Notes: a model not told the origin generated them from the sequence alone. Positions 1-9,797 are shown, counted from the stretch's first letter. The stretch: DNA of 64,000 nucleotides from Marinobacter sp. BW6 (GCF_008107725.1 NZ_VIRN01000064.1:1178001-1242000), one strand, 5' to 3'. Numbers and translations are program-made.

Positions 1-1
1 T

Positions 2-529
2 GCACTGTCGACGGCGGTGTCGGCCCAGGCCATCCCCAACTTCTGGCTGGGCCTGATGCTGATCATCCTGTTCTCCGTGACCTTTCCGATATTTCCGGTG
101 TCCGGTGATGCCACCTGGAAACACTATGTACTGCCTGCGCTGGTACTCGGGGCCAGCTCGGTCCCTGCGGTGATGCGCTTGACCCGAACTGGTCTGCTGG
201 ACGTGCTCTCATCCGATTACATTCGCACCGCTCGCGCCAAGGGCTTTATGGGCTACCGGTTGATTCTGCAGCAGGCCATGCGCAACGCCTTGCTGCCTAT
301 TGTCAGTGTGCTGGCCGTGCAGCTTGGCCACAAGCTGGGTGGTTCGGTGGTGACCGAATCAGTATTCAGTATGAATGGCCTTGGCCGCCTGGCCGTGGAA
401 TCCATTTTCAACTCGGACATTCCGACAGTGCAGTCTTTGATCCTGATCTTTGTACTGACGTTCGTACTGCTCACGCTGGCGGCTGATCTGATCAACGCCT
501 GGCTTGACCCACGGATCCGGATGGGGTGA
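2..529 (+). CDS. ABC transporter permease, DppB/OppB family (5' partial)
   Basis: Inner-membrane permease of a peptide/nickel/opine-type ABC importer, cut off by the left edge: the reading frame is open to base 2, so the true start lies outside. The visible part holds the binding-protein-dependent transport domain, with the cytoplasmic EAA-type loop (RTARAKGF around GFMGYRLILQQAMRNALLP) that contacts the ATPase, and several hydrophobic spans including one near the C-terminus. It ends in TGA three bases before the ATG of the second permease, so the two are cotranscribed. Substrate cannot be read from the permease alone; the binding protein is probably further left. Confidence 0.9.
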   Translation, partial: ALSTAVSAQAIPNFWLGLMLIILFSVTFPIFPVSGDATWKHYVLPALVLGASSVPAVMRLTRTGLLDVLSSDYIRTARAKGFMGYRLILQQAMRNALLPIVSVLAVQLGHKLGGSVVTESVFSMNGLGRLAVESIFNSDIPTVQSLILIFVLTFVLLTLAADLINAWLDPRIRMG

Positions 530-532
530 ACC

Positions 533-1471
533 ATGACTGCTAGAAACGCTATGAATCCATCTGAACTGACAGCCGACGAACGGCACATCGAGTCGGAAGA
601 GGCCGGTCTTGGCCTCAGCCCGACTATGGCAGCTCTCAAGCGCGCCCGCAGCCACTATGGCCTGAAGATCGGCTTCGGCATCCTGCTGGTAATGGCTGTG
701 TTTGCCCTGTTTGCTCCCTGGCTGGCACCCCATGATCCATACCTGCAGAACCTGCCCATGCGTATGCTGCCGCCGGTCTGGGTAGAAGGCGGCACCTGGG
801 AATACCTGCTGGGTACTGATCATCTAGGCCGGGATTACCTCAGCCGCATTATCTACGGTGCTCGCATCTCCATGACCATCGGTATTGGGGCCGCCACCAT
901 TGGCATGATCATCGGCGTCACCCTTGGTCTGCTCGCCGGGTACTTCGGCGGCTGGCTGGATCAGGCGGTGAACTTTCTGGTGACTTGCCAGCTGGCGGTG
1001 CCCAGCCTGCTGTTGATAATGGCGCTGGTGTTCGTCATTGGCCAGTCGATCACGGTGGTGATCTTCGTGATTGGTGCCACTCACTGGGTGTTTTATCTGG
1101 TGGTCACGCGATCAGCAACGCTGCGAATGCGGGAATTGGATTTTGTCGCAGCGGCACAGGCCATGGGGTGCAGCAAATTCCAGATTGCGGTCAAGGAAGT
1201 GCTGCCGAACCTGGTCAACCAGATCATGGTGATTTTCACCCTGGAGGTGGCGGTGGCGATCCTGAACGAGGCTACCCTGTCATTCCTGGGCCTGGGCATT
1301 CCATCGCCGATTCCGTCCTGGGGTCTGATGATCGCCGAAGGCAAGCAGGCGATGTTCTTCCAGCCCTGGCTGGTGATTCTGCCCGGCATCTCGCTATTCA
1401 TCCTCGTTATTGCCATCAACCTGCTGGGTGATGGTGTGCGGGACGTGACCGTTACCAATCGGAGGAATTGA
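533..1471 (+). CDS. ABC transporter permease, DppC/OppC family
   Basis: Second inner-membrane permease (312 aa) of the same peptide-type importer. It has the N-terminal OppC-type transmembrane segment after a cytoplasmic stretch (about residues 45-65), a periplasmic loop with GTDHLGRDYLSR typical of the family, and an EAA loop AAAQAMGCSKFQI before the last helices. Length is normal for DppC-like proteins. It starts three bases after the first permease and ends two bases before the ATPase gene, so B-C-DF form one transcript. The substrate is inferred only as peptide, nickel or opine-like. Confidence 0.92.
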   Translation: MTARNAMNPSELTADERHIESEEAGLGLSPTMAALKRARSHYGLKIGFGILLVMAVFALFAPWLAPHDPYLQNLPMRMLPPVWVEGGTWEYLLGTDHLGRDYLSRIIYGARISMTIGIGAATIGMIIGVTLGLLAGYFGGWLDQAVNFLVTCQLAVPSLLLIMALVFVIGQSITVVIFVIGATHWVFYLVVTRSATLRMRELDFVAAAQAMGCSKFQIAVKEVLPNLVNQIMVIFTLEVAVAILNEATLSFLGLGIPSPIPSWGLMIAEGKQAMFFQPWLVILPGISLFILVIAINLLGDGVRDVTVTNRRN

Positions 1472-1472
1472 T

Positions 1473-3491
1473 ATGAGCACGGCTTCCATTCTGGATATCC
1501 AGGATCTGTCAGTCGACATTCCGACCGATTCGAGCACGCTGCACGCGGTGCGGGGCATCAGCCTGGAGCTCAATCGGGGCGAAACCCTGGGTATTGTGGG
1601 CGAATCCGGCTCTGGTAAATCCATGACGGCTTTGGCTCTGATGAACCTGCTGCCACCGGCTGCCCGGCGCCAGGCGTCCTGTATCGACTTTGACGGCAGT
1701 GACCTGACTCACGCCACAGAACGTGAACTGGCCAGCAAGATCCGGGGCCAGCGCATCGGAATGATTTTCCAGGAGCCGATGACCAGCCTGAATCCGGTGT
1801 ATTCGATCGGCCGGCAGCTCAAGGAAACCATGACGCTGCATAGGAAGGTATCCGACGCAGAGGCCGAAAAGCGGGCAATCTACCTGCTGGAGAAGGTAGG
1901 CCTGCCAGACCCTGCCAGCCGGCTTAAGCAGTACCCCCATGAATTGTCCGGTGGTCAGCGTCAGCGGGTGATGATCGCCATGGCCCTGATGAACGAGCCG
2001 GAGTTGCTGATTGCCGACGAGCCAACGACGGCTCTGGATGTGACCATCCAGGCCCAGATTCTGCACCTGCTGCGGGAGTTGCAGCAGGAATTCGGTATGT
2101 CCATGATTCTGATCACCCACGATCTGGGCGTGGTGTCGCGAGCCGCCGACAACATAGCAGTGATGTACGCAGGTGACATTGTCGAAACCGGTAAGACTGC
2201 CGAGGTACTCGAAGACCCTCGCCACCCCTACACGAAAGGGCTGCTGGAGTGTGTGCCGGGGTATCAGGGCGGCAGTCAGCAAAGGCTTGGGGCCATTCCG
2301 GGTATCGTTCCTGCCATGACTGGCGAAATCTCTGGCTGTGCCTTTGCTTCCCGGTGCCCGAGGGCAGCCGATGTTTGCAGGACTACGAATCCTCCCACCA
2401 AGAAACTCCATGAGGGCCGGTATTTTGTCTGCCACGAGCCGGATATTCCGAATCAGGGCAGGGCAACCAAGCAGTCAGCTCCTGGTAAAGCGACTGGCAA
2501 AACTGCTAGCCATGGGGCGGAAGATGTTCTGACGGTGGACCACGTCAGCTGTACCTTTTCAGTGCGACGGGGCCTCTTCGGCAAGCGCAAACCGCTGCAG
2601 GCACTGGATGACGTCAGCCTGACCCTGAAAAAGGGCGAGGTACTGGCGCTGGTCGGTGAGTCCGGATGCGGGAAAACCACATTAACCCGAACCATCATGG
2701 GACTCCAGGCATCGTCTAAGGGCTCTGTTACGCTCAATGGTCAGCGGATTGAAAATCTGCCGCCCATGGAACGGGCCCGCATGATACAGCCCATTTTTCA
2801 GGACCCCTATTCGTCCCTGAATCCCCGGAAAACCATTGGCGAGATCATCGCCAAGCCACTCGTGGTGCACGGTATTGGGTCTAAGCACGAGCAGCATCAG
2901 CAGGTTCGAAAAATGATGGACCTGGTGGGCCTGCCTTCACGGGTTTTCAACAGTTACCCAGATCAGTTGTCCGGTGGTCAGCGCCAACGTGCCGCCATAG
3001 GCCGGGCCTTGATACTGAATCCGGAGGTGGTCATCTGCGATGAGCCCACCTCTGCGCTGGATGTTTCCGTACAGGCCCAGATCCTGAACCTGCTGCTGGA
3101 CCTTCGGGACGAGCTGGATCTGACCTATCTGTTCGTTACCCATAACCTGTCTGTTGTTCAGCACATGGCGGATCGGGTAGCTGTTATGTATCTGGGCGAA
3201 ATCGTCGAATGCGGCGAGCGTGACCAGGTGATGTCCAACCCCAAGCATCCTTATACCCATGCGCTGATGGATTCGGCGCTGAGCATTTCTCCGGGCGAGA
3301 GCGTGCCTGACCCGGGCTTGTCCGGCGAATTTCCAAATCCGATGAATCGGCCCAGCGGGTGTCCATTTCACCCACGCTGTCCGCTTGCGGATCAGCAATG
3401 CCGTGAACAGGCCCCGGCGCCGGAACTCATCGACAACACGCTGGTTCAGTGCTGGAAGGCAAGAGCCGCCGGCAGCCAACTGAAATCCTGA
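1473..3491 (+). CDS. Fused double ATPase of peptide-type ABC importer (DppD-DppF fusion)
   Basis: A 672-residue protein carrying two complete ABC ATPase domains, equivalent to DppD plus DppF in one chain. Domain 1 has Walker A GESGSGKS at residues 43-50 and signature LSGGQRQR at 158-165. Domain 2 has Walker A GESGCGKT from 395 and signature LSGGQRQR at 499-506. Each half ends in the oligopeptide-transporter C-terminal region with CxxA/CxxH-type cysteines ([12 protein letters not shown] and [12 protein letters not shown]). The fusion is common in proteobacteria and guarantees a 1:1 ratio of the two nucleotide-binding domains. It lies directly behind the permease genes and powers the same importer. 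Confidence 0.95.
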   Translation: MSTASILDIQDLSVDIPTDSSTLHAVRGISLELNRGETLGIVGESGSGKSMTALALMNLLPPAARRQASCIDFDGSDLTHATERELASKIRGQRIGMIFQEPMTSLNPVYSIGRQLKETMTLHRKVSDAEAEKRAIYLLEKVGLPDPASRLKQYPHELSGGQRQRVMIAMALMNEPELLIADEPTTALDVTIQAQILHLLRELQQEFGMSMILITHDLGVVSRAADNIAVMYAGDIVETGKTAEVLEDPRHPYTKGLLECVPGYQGGSQQRLGAIPGIVPAMTGEISGCAFASRCPRAADVCRTTNPPTKKLHEGRYFVCHEPDIPNQGRATKQSAPGKATGKTASHGAEDVLTVDHVSCTFSVRRGLFGKRKPLQALDDVSLTLKKGEVLALVGESGCGKTTLTRTIMGLQASSKGSVTLNGQRIENLPPMERARMIQPIFQDPYSSLNPRKTIGEIIAKPLVVHGIGSKHEQHQQVRKMMDLVGLPSRVFNSYPDQLSGGQRQRAAIGRALILNPEVVICDEPTSALDVSVQAQILNLLLDLRDELDLTYLFVTHNLSVVQHMADRVAVMYLGEIVECGERDQVMSNPKHPYTHALMDSALSISPGESVPDPGLSGEFPNPMNRPSGCPFHPRCPLADQQCREQAPAPELIDNTLVQCWKARAAGSQLKS

Positions 3492-3520
3492 TCCAAACAA
3501 CAAAACAGAGGACCTGCGCC

Positions 3521-4594
3521 ATGAAACTCATCGCCATATTTCTAATAGGGCTTATGTCTGCCCTCTCCGGTTGTGCTTCGGTGCAATCTGGTAGCACGGC
3601 ATACAGCGACGAATCCGAATCTGATCTATTCCAGCCGGAAACCTTTGAGAGCTACGGCTCTTTCGTGGTATCCGCCGGCACTGATGCAAAGCCGGTGGAT
3701 ATGAGGCTGTGGTATTCCCGCCCCGACCAGATCACGCCCAACACCCGGGTCATGATGGTAATGCATGGCGGGCGCCGTGATGCGGACACGTACCGTGACT
3801 ACTGGGGTGCTTACGCCAAACAGTACGGCGTACTGATCGTCGCTCCGGAGATTTCGAACGAGGACTTTCCCACGGGTTGGGGGTATCAAACCGGCAACTG
3901 GGTGACGCCGGACTCCGACTCCACGGATGCCTCCAAGGGCGAGCGAGTACCCGTTGAGCAGACATCATTTGCTGCCTTCGAGCGGGCATTTGATGAGCTG
4001 AAAAAGCATTTTGACCTTAACGCCGAAACCTATGACATCTGGGGCCATGGCAGCGGGGCTCAGTTTGTAACTCGCATGATCATGCTCTATCCCCAGGCCC
4101 GGATTGGAACCGGCATAGCCGCAAACTCGGGCACCTATACGTTCCCGGACTGGAGCCTGCCACTGCGTTACGGGCTGAAGAACACGGGTATCGAGCCGGA
4201 AGACCTCAAAGCGTCTTACAAGCATCACCTGGTGATTATGTTGGGCACCGATGATGACGACACTTCCCATCGCCTGCTTAGCCAGCTTGAGATCGCCAAG
4301 GCTCAGGGGGCCCACCGTCTGGAAAAGGGCAAGAACTTTTACCGGGTGAACAGGGAACTGGCCGACAAGTTGAACACGAAATACAACTGGGAATTGCAAA
4401 CGGTATACGGCGTTGGCCACAGCGGGCGAAAAATGTCGGCAGCAGGCGCCGAATACCTGCTGGAAGGTAAAGCCGAGGAGCCACTGTTCACAGACGATAT
4501 GGAGGTGAACGAATCCTACCGCTCGGACGGTGATTCCGAAGAAGAAAACGAACTGCTGAAAGGCTCAGACGACGGTGAAGAATCTCCGTTCTGA
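3521..4594 (+). CDS. Alpha/beta hydrolase-fold lipoprotein
   Basis: A predicted 357-residue secreted hydrolase. The ATG at 3521 is preceded by AGAGGA and begins a lipoprotein signal (hydrophobic run ending in LSGC, Cys18). An upstream in-frame start would bury the signal and was rejected. The core has an HGG element (VMMVMHGGRRD) and a nucleophile elbow GHGSG with Ser178, as in poly(3-hydroxybutyrate) depolymerase/feruloyl-esterase-like proteins, plus GVGHSGR near the end as a candidate catalytic His region. The tail after about residue 310 is acidic and low in complexity. It follows the ABC operon by 29 bp and may be cotranscribed, but no shared substrate can be shown. Confidence 0.72.
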   Translation: MKLIAIFLIGLMSALSGCASVQSGSTAYSDESESDLFQPETFESYGSFVVSAGTDAKPVDMRLWYSRPDQITPNTRVMMVMHGGRRDADTYRDYWGAYAKQYGVLIVAPEISNEDFPTGWGYQTGNWVTPDSDSTDASKGERVPVEQTSFAAFERAFDELKKHFDLNAETYDIWGHGSGAQFVTRMIMLYPQARIGTGIAANSGTYTFPDWSLPLRYGLKNTGIEPEDLKASYKHHLVIMLGTDDDDTSHRLLSQLEIAKAQGAHRLEKGKNFYRVNRELADKLNTKYNWELQTVYGVGHSGRKMSAAGAEYLLEGKAEEPLFTDDMEVNESYRSDGDSEEENELLKGSDDGEESPF

Positions 4595-4624
4595 AGACAC
4601 TCAATTTTGAGCGAAGGGACCACT

Positions 4625-5419
4625 ATGGAACAGCAAATGCCCCGATCGATTGTACGCCTTGCGCATGGTCGGCTTAGCTACCTGGAAAACGGCAGCGGTA
4701 CGCCGGTGCTCTTCCTTCACGGCCTGAATGGCAACGGATCGAGCTGGGTTGACCAGCTGTCGGCTCTGGCGACGTCGATGAAGATGTGGGCTTGGGACGC
4801 ACCCGGATATGGACAGTCCGATGTTGCCGGCGATTCGGTGACAGATCTGGCAAGAGTTGCCATCGAGTTTCTGGAATCCTTTGGTGCCGGCCCGGTCAAT
4901 CTGGTCGGGCATTCCATGGGTGGTCTGGTGGCCATGAAAATTGCCATCATGAAACCCGAGCTCGTGAAACGACTGGTGCTGTCGTGTACCCATCCAGGCC
5001 ACGGCCTGACGGACGGAGCTAACGATCGTTACCAGCGGAGGTTGCGGGAATTGGAGGAACTACCCAAGGAGGAGTACGGTCGGCGAAGGGCAAAAGGCAT
5101 GTTGCCAGAAGGAGCCAGCGAGACGTTGTTCCAGCGAGTAGCGGCGATTGCGGCTGAATCCCGCCCGGATGGTGTGGTGAATGCGGCCTGGGCTATCCAG
5201 ACTGCTAACCTGATACCGGAATTGTCGAAAATTCAGGCGCCGACCCTTGTGATTACCTGTGACAAGGACTCGGTAGCGCCGTTAAAAAAAGCCGAGCCGC
5301 TGCTCGAGAATATCCCACACGTGCAGCACCTGGAACTGAAAGGCCTGGGGCATGCGCCTTACCTTGAAGATGCCGAGCTTTATAACGCGGCGGTATCGGA
5401 TTTCCTGCTGGCAAACTGA
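4625..5419 (+). CDS. Alpha/beta hydrolase
   Basis: Cytoplasmic 264-residue alpha/beta hydrolase. The ATG at 4625 has an AAGGGA ribosome site six bases upstream; an earlier TTG was rejected. Motifs are an oxyanion-hole HG at 32-33 (FLHGLNGNGSSW), nucleophile elbow GHSMGG with Ser97, candidate acid Asp215 (TCDKDSVAP) and His243 (GLGHAPYLE). The triad spacing fits carboxylesterases and meta-cleavage-product hydrolases. It is 30 bp behind the lipoprotein hydrolase on the same strand. The real substrate is unknown. Confidence 0.8.
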   Translation: MEQQMPRSIVRLAHGRLSYLENGSGTPVLFLHGLNGNGSSWVDQLSALATSMKMWAWDAPGYGQSDVAGDSVTDLARVAIEFLESFGAGPVNLVGHSMGGLVAMKIAIMKPELVKRLVLSCTHPGHGLTDGANDRYQRRLRELEELPKEEYGRRRAKGMLPEGASETLFQRVAAIAAESRPDGVVNAAWAIQTANLIPELSKIQAPTLVITCDKDSVAPLKKAEPLLENIPHVQHLELKGLGHAPYLEDAELYNAAVSDFLLAN

Positions 5420-5445
5420 GCCTGCAGGAAGCTACTGGGCAGGCT
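5419..5445. terminator. Inverted repeat between convergent genes
   Basis: Seven-base arms AGCCTGC and GCAGGCT with a 13-base loop, starting at the last base of the hydrolase stop codon and lying before the convergent SDR stop at 5461. There is no T run, so it is only a possible bidirectional terminator. Confidence 0.3.
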
Positions 5446-5460
5446 GTACTTCGGAGGCTT

Positions 5461-6192
5461 CTACCAGGCTTCTGAAAACGGCCTGGCATCTAGCTCGAAG
5501 GTCCAGGCCGAGCGCGGTTGGTTGTGCAGCTGCCAGTAGGTTTCCGCGAGGTCGTCTGGCTCGATGATGCCGTCCTCGCCTTTGCTGGCGTACAGATCCG
5601 GCAGGAATTCGGCGGTGGCCTCGTTGCGGATGAGACCATCAACGATGACGTGGGCGACGTGAATGCCTTCCGGGCCCAATTCCCGCGCCATGCTCTGTGC
5701 CAGGGCCCGCAGGGCATGCTTGCCGCCGGCAAAGGCCGCAAAGCCGCGTCCACCCCTGAGGCTGGCGGATGCGCCGGTGAACAGGATAGTGCCCTCGTTG
5801 CGAGGCAACATCTTCTTTGCCACCTCGCGCCCCACGAGAAACCCTGCCAGTGCGCACATTTCCCAGACTTTTCGATAGACCCGGGTGCTGGTTTCAGAGA
5901 TGTCGTATCGGACATTTCCGCCCACGTTGAAGACGGCGACTCGGATCGGGCCAAGCTCCGATTCCACTCGATTGATCAGCTCGCTGACCTGGTCTTCGTC
6001 CCGGGCATCGGAGTGAATGGCCGTAGCCGTTGTTCCAAGCGCCTCGATTTGTGCGCTGACCAGATCCAGATCACCGCGCCTGCGGGTGACAACCAGGTGA
6101 AACCCCTCCCTGGCAAAGCGCCGTGCGATGGCGGAACCCAGATGGTCTCCTGCTCCGATGATCAGAGCGATTGGCTTGTCTGTGGGGCCCAT
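5461..6192 (-). CDS. SDR-family NAD(P)-binding protein with Phe in place of the catalytic Tyr
   Basis: A 243-residue short-chain dehydrogenase/reductase-like protein. The N-terminal Rossmann strand carries IIGAGDHLG at about residues 11-19, NVGGN (Asn89) follows strand 4 and TGASAS gives Ser142. The YxxxK active-site motif reads F-A-G-G-K, with Phe154 where the proton-donating Tyr belongs and Lys158 kept. Classical SDR chemistry should therefore be impaired; it could be a binding or regulatory protein or use another donor. It is followed 61 bp away on the same strand by the glutathione transferase gene, which lies upstream in transcription order. Confidence 0.82.
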   Translation of the reverse strand: MGPTDKPIALIIGAGDHLGSAIARRFAREGFHLVVTRRRGDLDLVSAQIEALGTTATAIHSDARDEDQVSELINRVESELGPIRVAVFNVGGNVRYDISETSTRVYRKVWEMCALAGFLVGREVAKKMLPRNEGTILFTGASASLRGGRGFAAFAGGKHALRALAQSMARELGPEGIHVAHVIVDGLIRNEATAEFLPDLYASKGEDGIIEPDDLAETYWQLHNQPRSAWTFELDARPFSEAW

Positions 6193-6253
6193 CGTGTCAC
6201 CTGCAGGCGTGGTTTGGGTTTGTGTCGTGTTTATCGAGGCGCTGCCTTCTTAC

Positions 6254-6922
6254 CTAAGCAAAGTCGTAATCCCCGCCCTTTGCAAGCGCCTTCTCATATG
6301 CCGGTCTGGCGTGAACCCGCTTCACCCAGTCGGTGATGTGGGGCCGGTTTTTGCCAACGATGCCCCGTGCCACTGAAGCCTCAAGGGGGAAGCTCATCTG
6401 GATATCCGCAGCACTCAGGTTGTCACCCAGGAACCAGGTGTTCTTTGCCAGGTGGTCTTCCACAAAATCCAGATGGGTCTTGATCATTGGGCCGATGAAG
6501 ATTTCGTTGGTCTTGTCTGAAATGCCTTTGGCGACGGGCTTTATAAAGAACGGCATCGGGCTGGTTTTGACCTTCTCAAACACCAGGCGCATGACCAGCG
6601 GTGGCATCAGGGAGCCCTCTGCGTAATGCAGCCAGTAGGTGTAATCGAGCCATGCCTGCCCGCCGCCCTCAGGCAGCAGGGTGTCTTTGCCGTAGGTGTG
6701 GGCCAGGTATTCAATAATGGCGCCGGACTCGGCCACCACCAGATCTCCGTCGGTGATCACGGGGGACTTTCCCAGAGGGTGTACCTTTTTGAGACTTTCC
6801 GGCGCCAGCATGGTTTTTGGGTCACGCTGGTAATGCTTAATCTCATAGGGAACTCCAAGCTCTTCCAGCATCCAGAGAACGCGTTGTGAACGGGAATTGT
6901 TGAGATGGTGGACAGTAATCAT
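6254..6922 (-). CDS. Glutathione S-transferase
   Basis: A 222-residue two-domain glutathione transferase of the cytosolic beta/theta-like type. The thioredoxin-like N-terminal domain begins ITVHHLNNSRSQRVLW, where Ser near residue 11 is the probable thiol-activating residue, and contains the cis-Pro/SNAIL-like region KSPVITDGD...VVAESGAI. The C-terminal all-helical domain includes LSAADIQMSFPLE. An ATG at 6922 is preferred over an in-frame TTG six bases earlier. The SDR-like gene follows in the same orientation, suggesting a small detoxification operon, though nothing proves a shared substrate. Confidence 0.9.
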   Translation of the reverse strand: MITVHHLNNSRSQRVLWMLEELGVPYEIKHYQRDPKTMLAPESLKKVHPLGKSPVITDGDLVVAESGAIIEYLAHTYGKDTLLPEGGGQAWLDYTYWLHYAEGSLMPPLVMRLVFEKVKTSPMPFFIKPVAKGISDKTNEIFIGPMIKTHLDFVEDHLAKNTWFLGDNLSAADIQMSFPLEASVARGIVGKNRPHITDWVKRVHARPAYEKALAKGGDYDFA

Positions 6923-6988
6923 GCGCAAGCTCCATTCGCATTGAAAAATGGTTGGGTGTGAAGAGTAGTCTTCAAAGTCCGTTTTGGT

Positions 6989-7004
6989 TCACCGCCAGCG
7001 GTGA
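6989..7004. terminator. Short palindromic hairpin downstream of the patatin gene
   Basis: TCACCGC-CA-GCGGTGA, a perfect 7-bp stem just past the patatin stop codon (7013, minus strand). It lacks a T tract, so the terminator role is uncertain. Confidence 0.3.
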
Positions 7005-7012
7005 TTGAGCGG

Positions 7013-7906
7013 CTAATTCCGGTTGCGCACGGCAAAGCCGTGGCGTTTTAGTTCCTTGAGAATCTCGGGCACCTTGAAGGGCATTAATGTGCGGGTTGTT
7101 TTCAGAAGGCTGATCGCAATGTGCATTCGCTTGTACCAGAGTACCTGGCGAATTTTTTTCTTCATGGGCTGGTAGCCTTCCAGGTAAAGCTCGTCCACAC
7201 GGTCTGCGTTGTTGGTGAGACTGTAGTCGCTCAGATCCAGCGGTACCGCTATGTCGGCGTTCTTGAGCTGCTTGCGGGTGTTGAAATCGATCCCAATGTT
7301 GATGGCATTGGTGATGACATCGAAGGTGTTGTCCGGTTTCGGGTATCGGCTGACATGGCTTAGATCAACCGCCACAGAAATCCCGGCGCCCATCGCCGCC
7401 AACGGCGAAATAGGGACGTTTTCAACCAGCCCGCCGTCCACCAGTGTCCGCCCATCGATCTCGACCGGCACAAACAGGCCGGGTACCGCCATGGAAGCGC
7501 AAACGACATCCGCCAGGTTGCCCTCCCGGAAGATCAGCTGTTCGCCGGTTTCGATATCCGTTGCGCAGATGGCCAGTGGAATCTCGGCGTCTTCGATCCG
7601 GACATCCCCGAGGTCCCGATGGATCATCTCCCGAATGGCATGGGTGCTGAAAAGACCGCCGCGCTCGAACGTAAAGTTGATGATTTTCGAGAGGTTCAGC
7701 GTCGAACAGATGGAAAGAATGGATTCCGCCGGCCGGCCGAAGGCGTAATAGCTGGCGATCAGTGCCCCCGCACTGGTTCCGGAAATGCAGTGGATCTTGA
7801 TTTGCTCCTCCTCGAAGGCTTTAAGAACGCCAATATGGGCAATGCCTTTCGCAGCCCCGCCTCCCAGAGCCAGACCGATACGGGTGTTAAAGGGGTTGAG
7901 TTTCAT
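7013..7906 (-). CDS. Patatin-like phospholipase (RssA-type)
   Basis: A 297-residue patatin-family lipid acyl hydrolase. It has the oxyanion-hole glycines GGGAAKG at about residues 15-21, the nucleophile elbow GTSAG with Ser45, and the catalytic-dyad Asp157 in DGG (TLVDGGLVENVP). These are the full set of patatin catalytic elements, in the size class of E. coli RssA and cytoplasmic bacterial patatins; no signal peptide is visible. It is transcribed away from the BCCT gene, leaving a 238-bp divergent intergenic region. Confidence 0.9.
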   Translation of the reverse strand: MKLNPFNTRIGLALGGGAAKGIAHIGVLKAFEEEQIKIHCISGTSAGALIASYYAFGRPAESILSICSTLNLSKIINFTFERGGLFSTHAIREMIHRDLGDVRIEDAEIPLAICATDIETGEQLIFREGNLADVVCASMAVPGLFVPVEIDGRTLVDGGLVENVPISPLAAMGAGISVAVDLSHVSRYPKPDNTFDVITNAINIGIDFNTRKQLKNADIAVPLDLSDYSLTNNADRVDELYLEGYQPMKKKIRQVLWYKRMHIAISLLKTTRTLMPFKVPEILKELKRHGFAVRNRN

Positions 7907-8144
7907 GAGCAGGAACCTTCAGGTGTTGCAGGGGCAAGTATCGGCCAAGTCTAACAGAGTTGATGGTGAGGTCAGGCCAAAGAGGATTCGAAACCGAAAC
8001 AAGGGTCGTTATTCCCATTTTAATCCCTGGTTTTCGGAGCGGCGTTGGAAATTTTAATCATTAGAGTTCAAAATATTGGTGTAGCACTTGAGAGGTACAC
8101 TTTCCAACCGACTGCCGGGTTATGCAGTCATAGGAGTCCTCACA

Positions 8145-9737
8145 TTGGGTGACGTCATTAAAGATGATTATCAGACCGACTACGTAGCAGGTCAGGATAA
8201 TATCGAGAAGTTCGGATTCGATATACACAACATCGTGTTTCCGTTAACCGCAATCCTGATCGTTGCTTTTGTCGTCGGAACACTCATTTTTCCTTCGGGT
8301 GCAAAGGAATTGCTTGATAGCGCCAAGAATGGCGCGATCGCTGTCTTTGACTGGGGTTTTCTCCTCAGTGCAAACCTGTTTGTGCTCTTCTGCCTGGCAC
8401 TGATTTTCATGCCGGTGGGCAAGATTCGGATTGGCGGTACCGATGCCAAGCCTGAATTCTCCCTGCTGTCCTGGTTTGCCATGCTGTTTGCGGCGGGCAT
8501 GGGGACAGGGCTGATGTTCTGGTCAGTTGCCGAGCCTGTGGCTTACTACACCGACTGGTATGGAACGCCTCTGGGAGTTGAACCAAACACCGCAGAAGGC
8601 GCGCGCCTGGCGATGGGCGCGACCATGTACCACTGGGGCCTGCATCCCTGGGCGATATACGCGATTGTCGGGCTTTCACTGTCGTTCTTTGCCTTTAACA
8701 AAGGCCTGCCGCTCACCATCCGCTCTGCCTTTTTCCCAATCCTTGGTGACAAGGTCTGGGGCTGGCCCGGTAACGTGATCGATACCGTGTCCGTGTTGGC
8801 GACGATTTTTGGTCTTGCGACTTCGCTCGGCTTTGGCGCTCAGCAGGCAGCATCGGGTATTTCCTACCTGTTCGATATTGAGGGAGGTCTCAACGTTCAG
8901 GTTGGCGTGATTGCGGGCGTGACTGCTGTCGCCACCTACTCAGTGATTCGCGGTATTCATGGCGGTGTTCGGATTTTAAGTAACGCCAATATGGTGATGG
9001 CGGGGTTGCTGCTCCTGTTTGTGATTTTTGCGGGACCCACGCTCGCCGTTTTTCAGTGGCTTTGGGATACATCGGTTTCCTACGCGTCCAACATGTTTGC
9101 ACTCAGCAATCCGTTCGGTCGCGAGGAAGACACCACCTGGTTCCACGGCTGGACCGTATTCTATTGGGCCTGGTGGATCTCCTGGTCACCGTTCGTAGGT
9201 ATGTTTATCGCGCGTGTGTCCCATGGCCGTACGGTACGTGAGTTCGTAACCGCGGTCCTGATCATCCCGACGATAATTACGCTCTTCTGGATGAGCGCCT
9301 TTGGCGGCGGCGCGCTTAATCAGGTGCAGAACAATATTGGTGCGCTGGGGGCTGATGGTCTCACGGAAGTGTCGCTTGCCATGTTCCAGATGCTGGAACA
9401 TATTTCACTCGCGGGAATCACCTCGTTTATCGGGATCACTCTGGTGTTGACCTTCTTCGTTACGTCCTCCGATTCCGGTTCGCTGGTGATTGATAGCATT
9501 ACCTCTGGTGGCAAGACCGACGCCCCAAAAGCACAGCGCATCTTCTGGGCGGTTACCGAAGGGTCGATTGCTGGTGTGCTTCTGTTCGTTGGCGGTGAAC
9601 AGGCGCTGAACGCACTGCAGGCTGGTGCCCTGAGCGTTGGGCTGCCATTTACGCTGGTGCTGCTGGTGATGAGCTACAGCCTGTTTAAGGGCCTTCACCA
9701 TGAGCGCCGCTTGCTGATGGCTGAAGGCAAGATGTGA
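8145..9737 (+). CDS. BCCT-family osmolyte transporter (betaine/choline/carnitine type)
   Basis: A secondary transporter of quaternary or sulfonium osmolytes (glycine betaine, choline, carnitine, DMSP class), about 530 aa with some 12 transmembrane helices. Family signatures are the glycine-rich stretch AAGMGTGLMFWSVAEP and the Trp-rich segment WAWWISWSPFVGMFIARVSHGRT. The start is taken as TTG 8145 because TAGGAG lies eight bases upstream; an earlier in-frame TTG at 8088 has no ribosome site. The C-terminal tail is short and basic. A clear terminator follows. Its substrate could feed the demethylation genes at 32-40 kb, but that is inference. Confidence 0.92.
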   Translation: MGDVIKDDYQTDYVAGQDNIEKFGFDIHNIVFPLTAILIVAFVVGTLIFPSGAKELLDSAKNGAIAVFDWGFLLSANLFVLFCLALIFMPVGKIRIGGTDAKPEFSLLSWFAMLFAAGMGTGLMFWSVAEPVAYYTDWYGTPLGVEPNTAEGARLAMGATMYHWGLHPWAIYAIVGLSLSFFAFNKGLPLTIRSAFFPILGDKVWGWPGNVIDTVSVLATIFGLATSLGFGAQQAASGISYLFDIEGGLNVQVGVIAGVTAVATYSVIRGIHGGVRILSNANMVMAGLLLLFVIFAGPTLAVFQWLWDTSVSYASNMFALSNPFGREEDTTWFHGWTVFYWAWWISWSPFVGMFIARVSHGRTVREFVTAVLIIPTIITLFWMSAFGGGALNQVQNNIGALGADGLTEVSLAMFQMLEHISLAGITSFIGITLVLTFFVTSSDSGSLVIDSITSGGKTDAPKAQRIFWAVTEGSIAGVLLFVGGEQALNALQAGALSVGLPFTLVLLVMSYSLFKGLHHERRLLMAEGKM

Positions 9738-9762
9738 CTGCCAGTTTAATTACAAATTGCAG

Positions 9763-9797
9763 CAACAGCGGGCCCCTCATTGAGGGGCCTTGTTGTT
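9763..9797 (+). terminator. Rho-independent terminator of the BCCT gene
   Basis: GGCCCCTCA and TGAGGGGCC (9771-9789) form a tight GC stem flanked by CAACA/TTGTTG and followed by TTGTTGTTT, 34 bp after the BCCT stop. Confidence 0.8.

Noticed and set aside
1509..2435. 308-codon open frame on the minus strand
   Set aside because: Antisense to the ABC ATPase domain 1, which has intact Walker and signature motifs.
5518..6336. 272-codon open frame on the plus strand
   Set aside because: Antisense to the SDR-like gene and runs into the GST gene; no recognisable features.
7907..8144. Possible riboswitch before the BCCT gene
   Set aside because: No known riboswitch core or strong stem could be recognised; only an AT-rich divergent promoter region.
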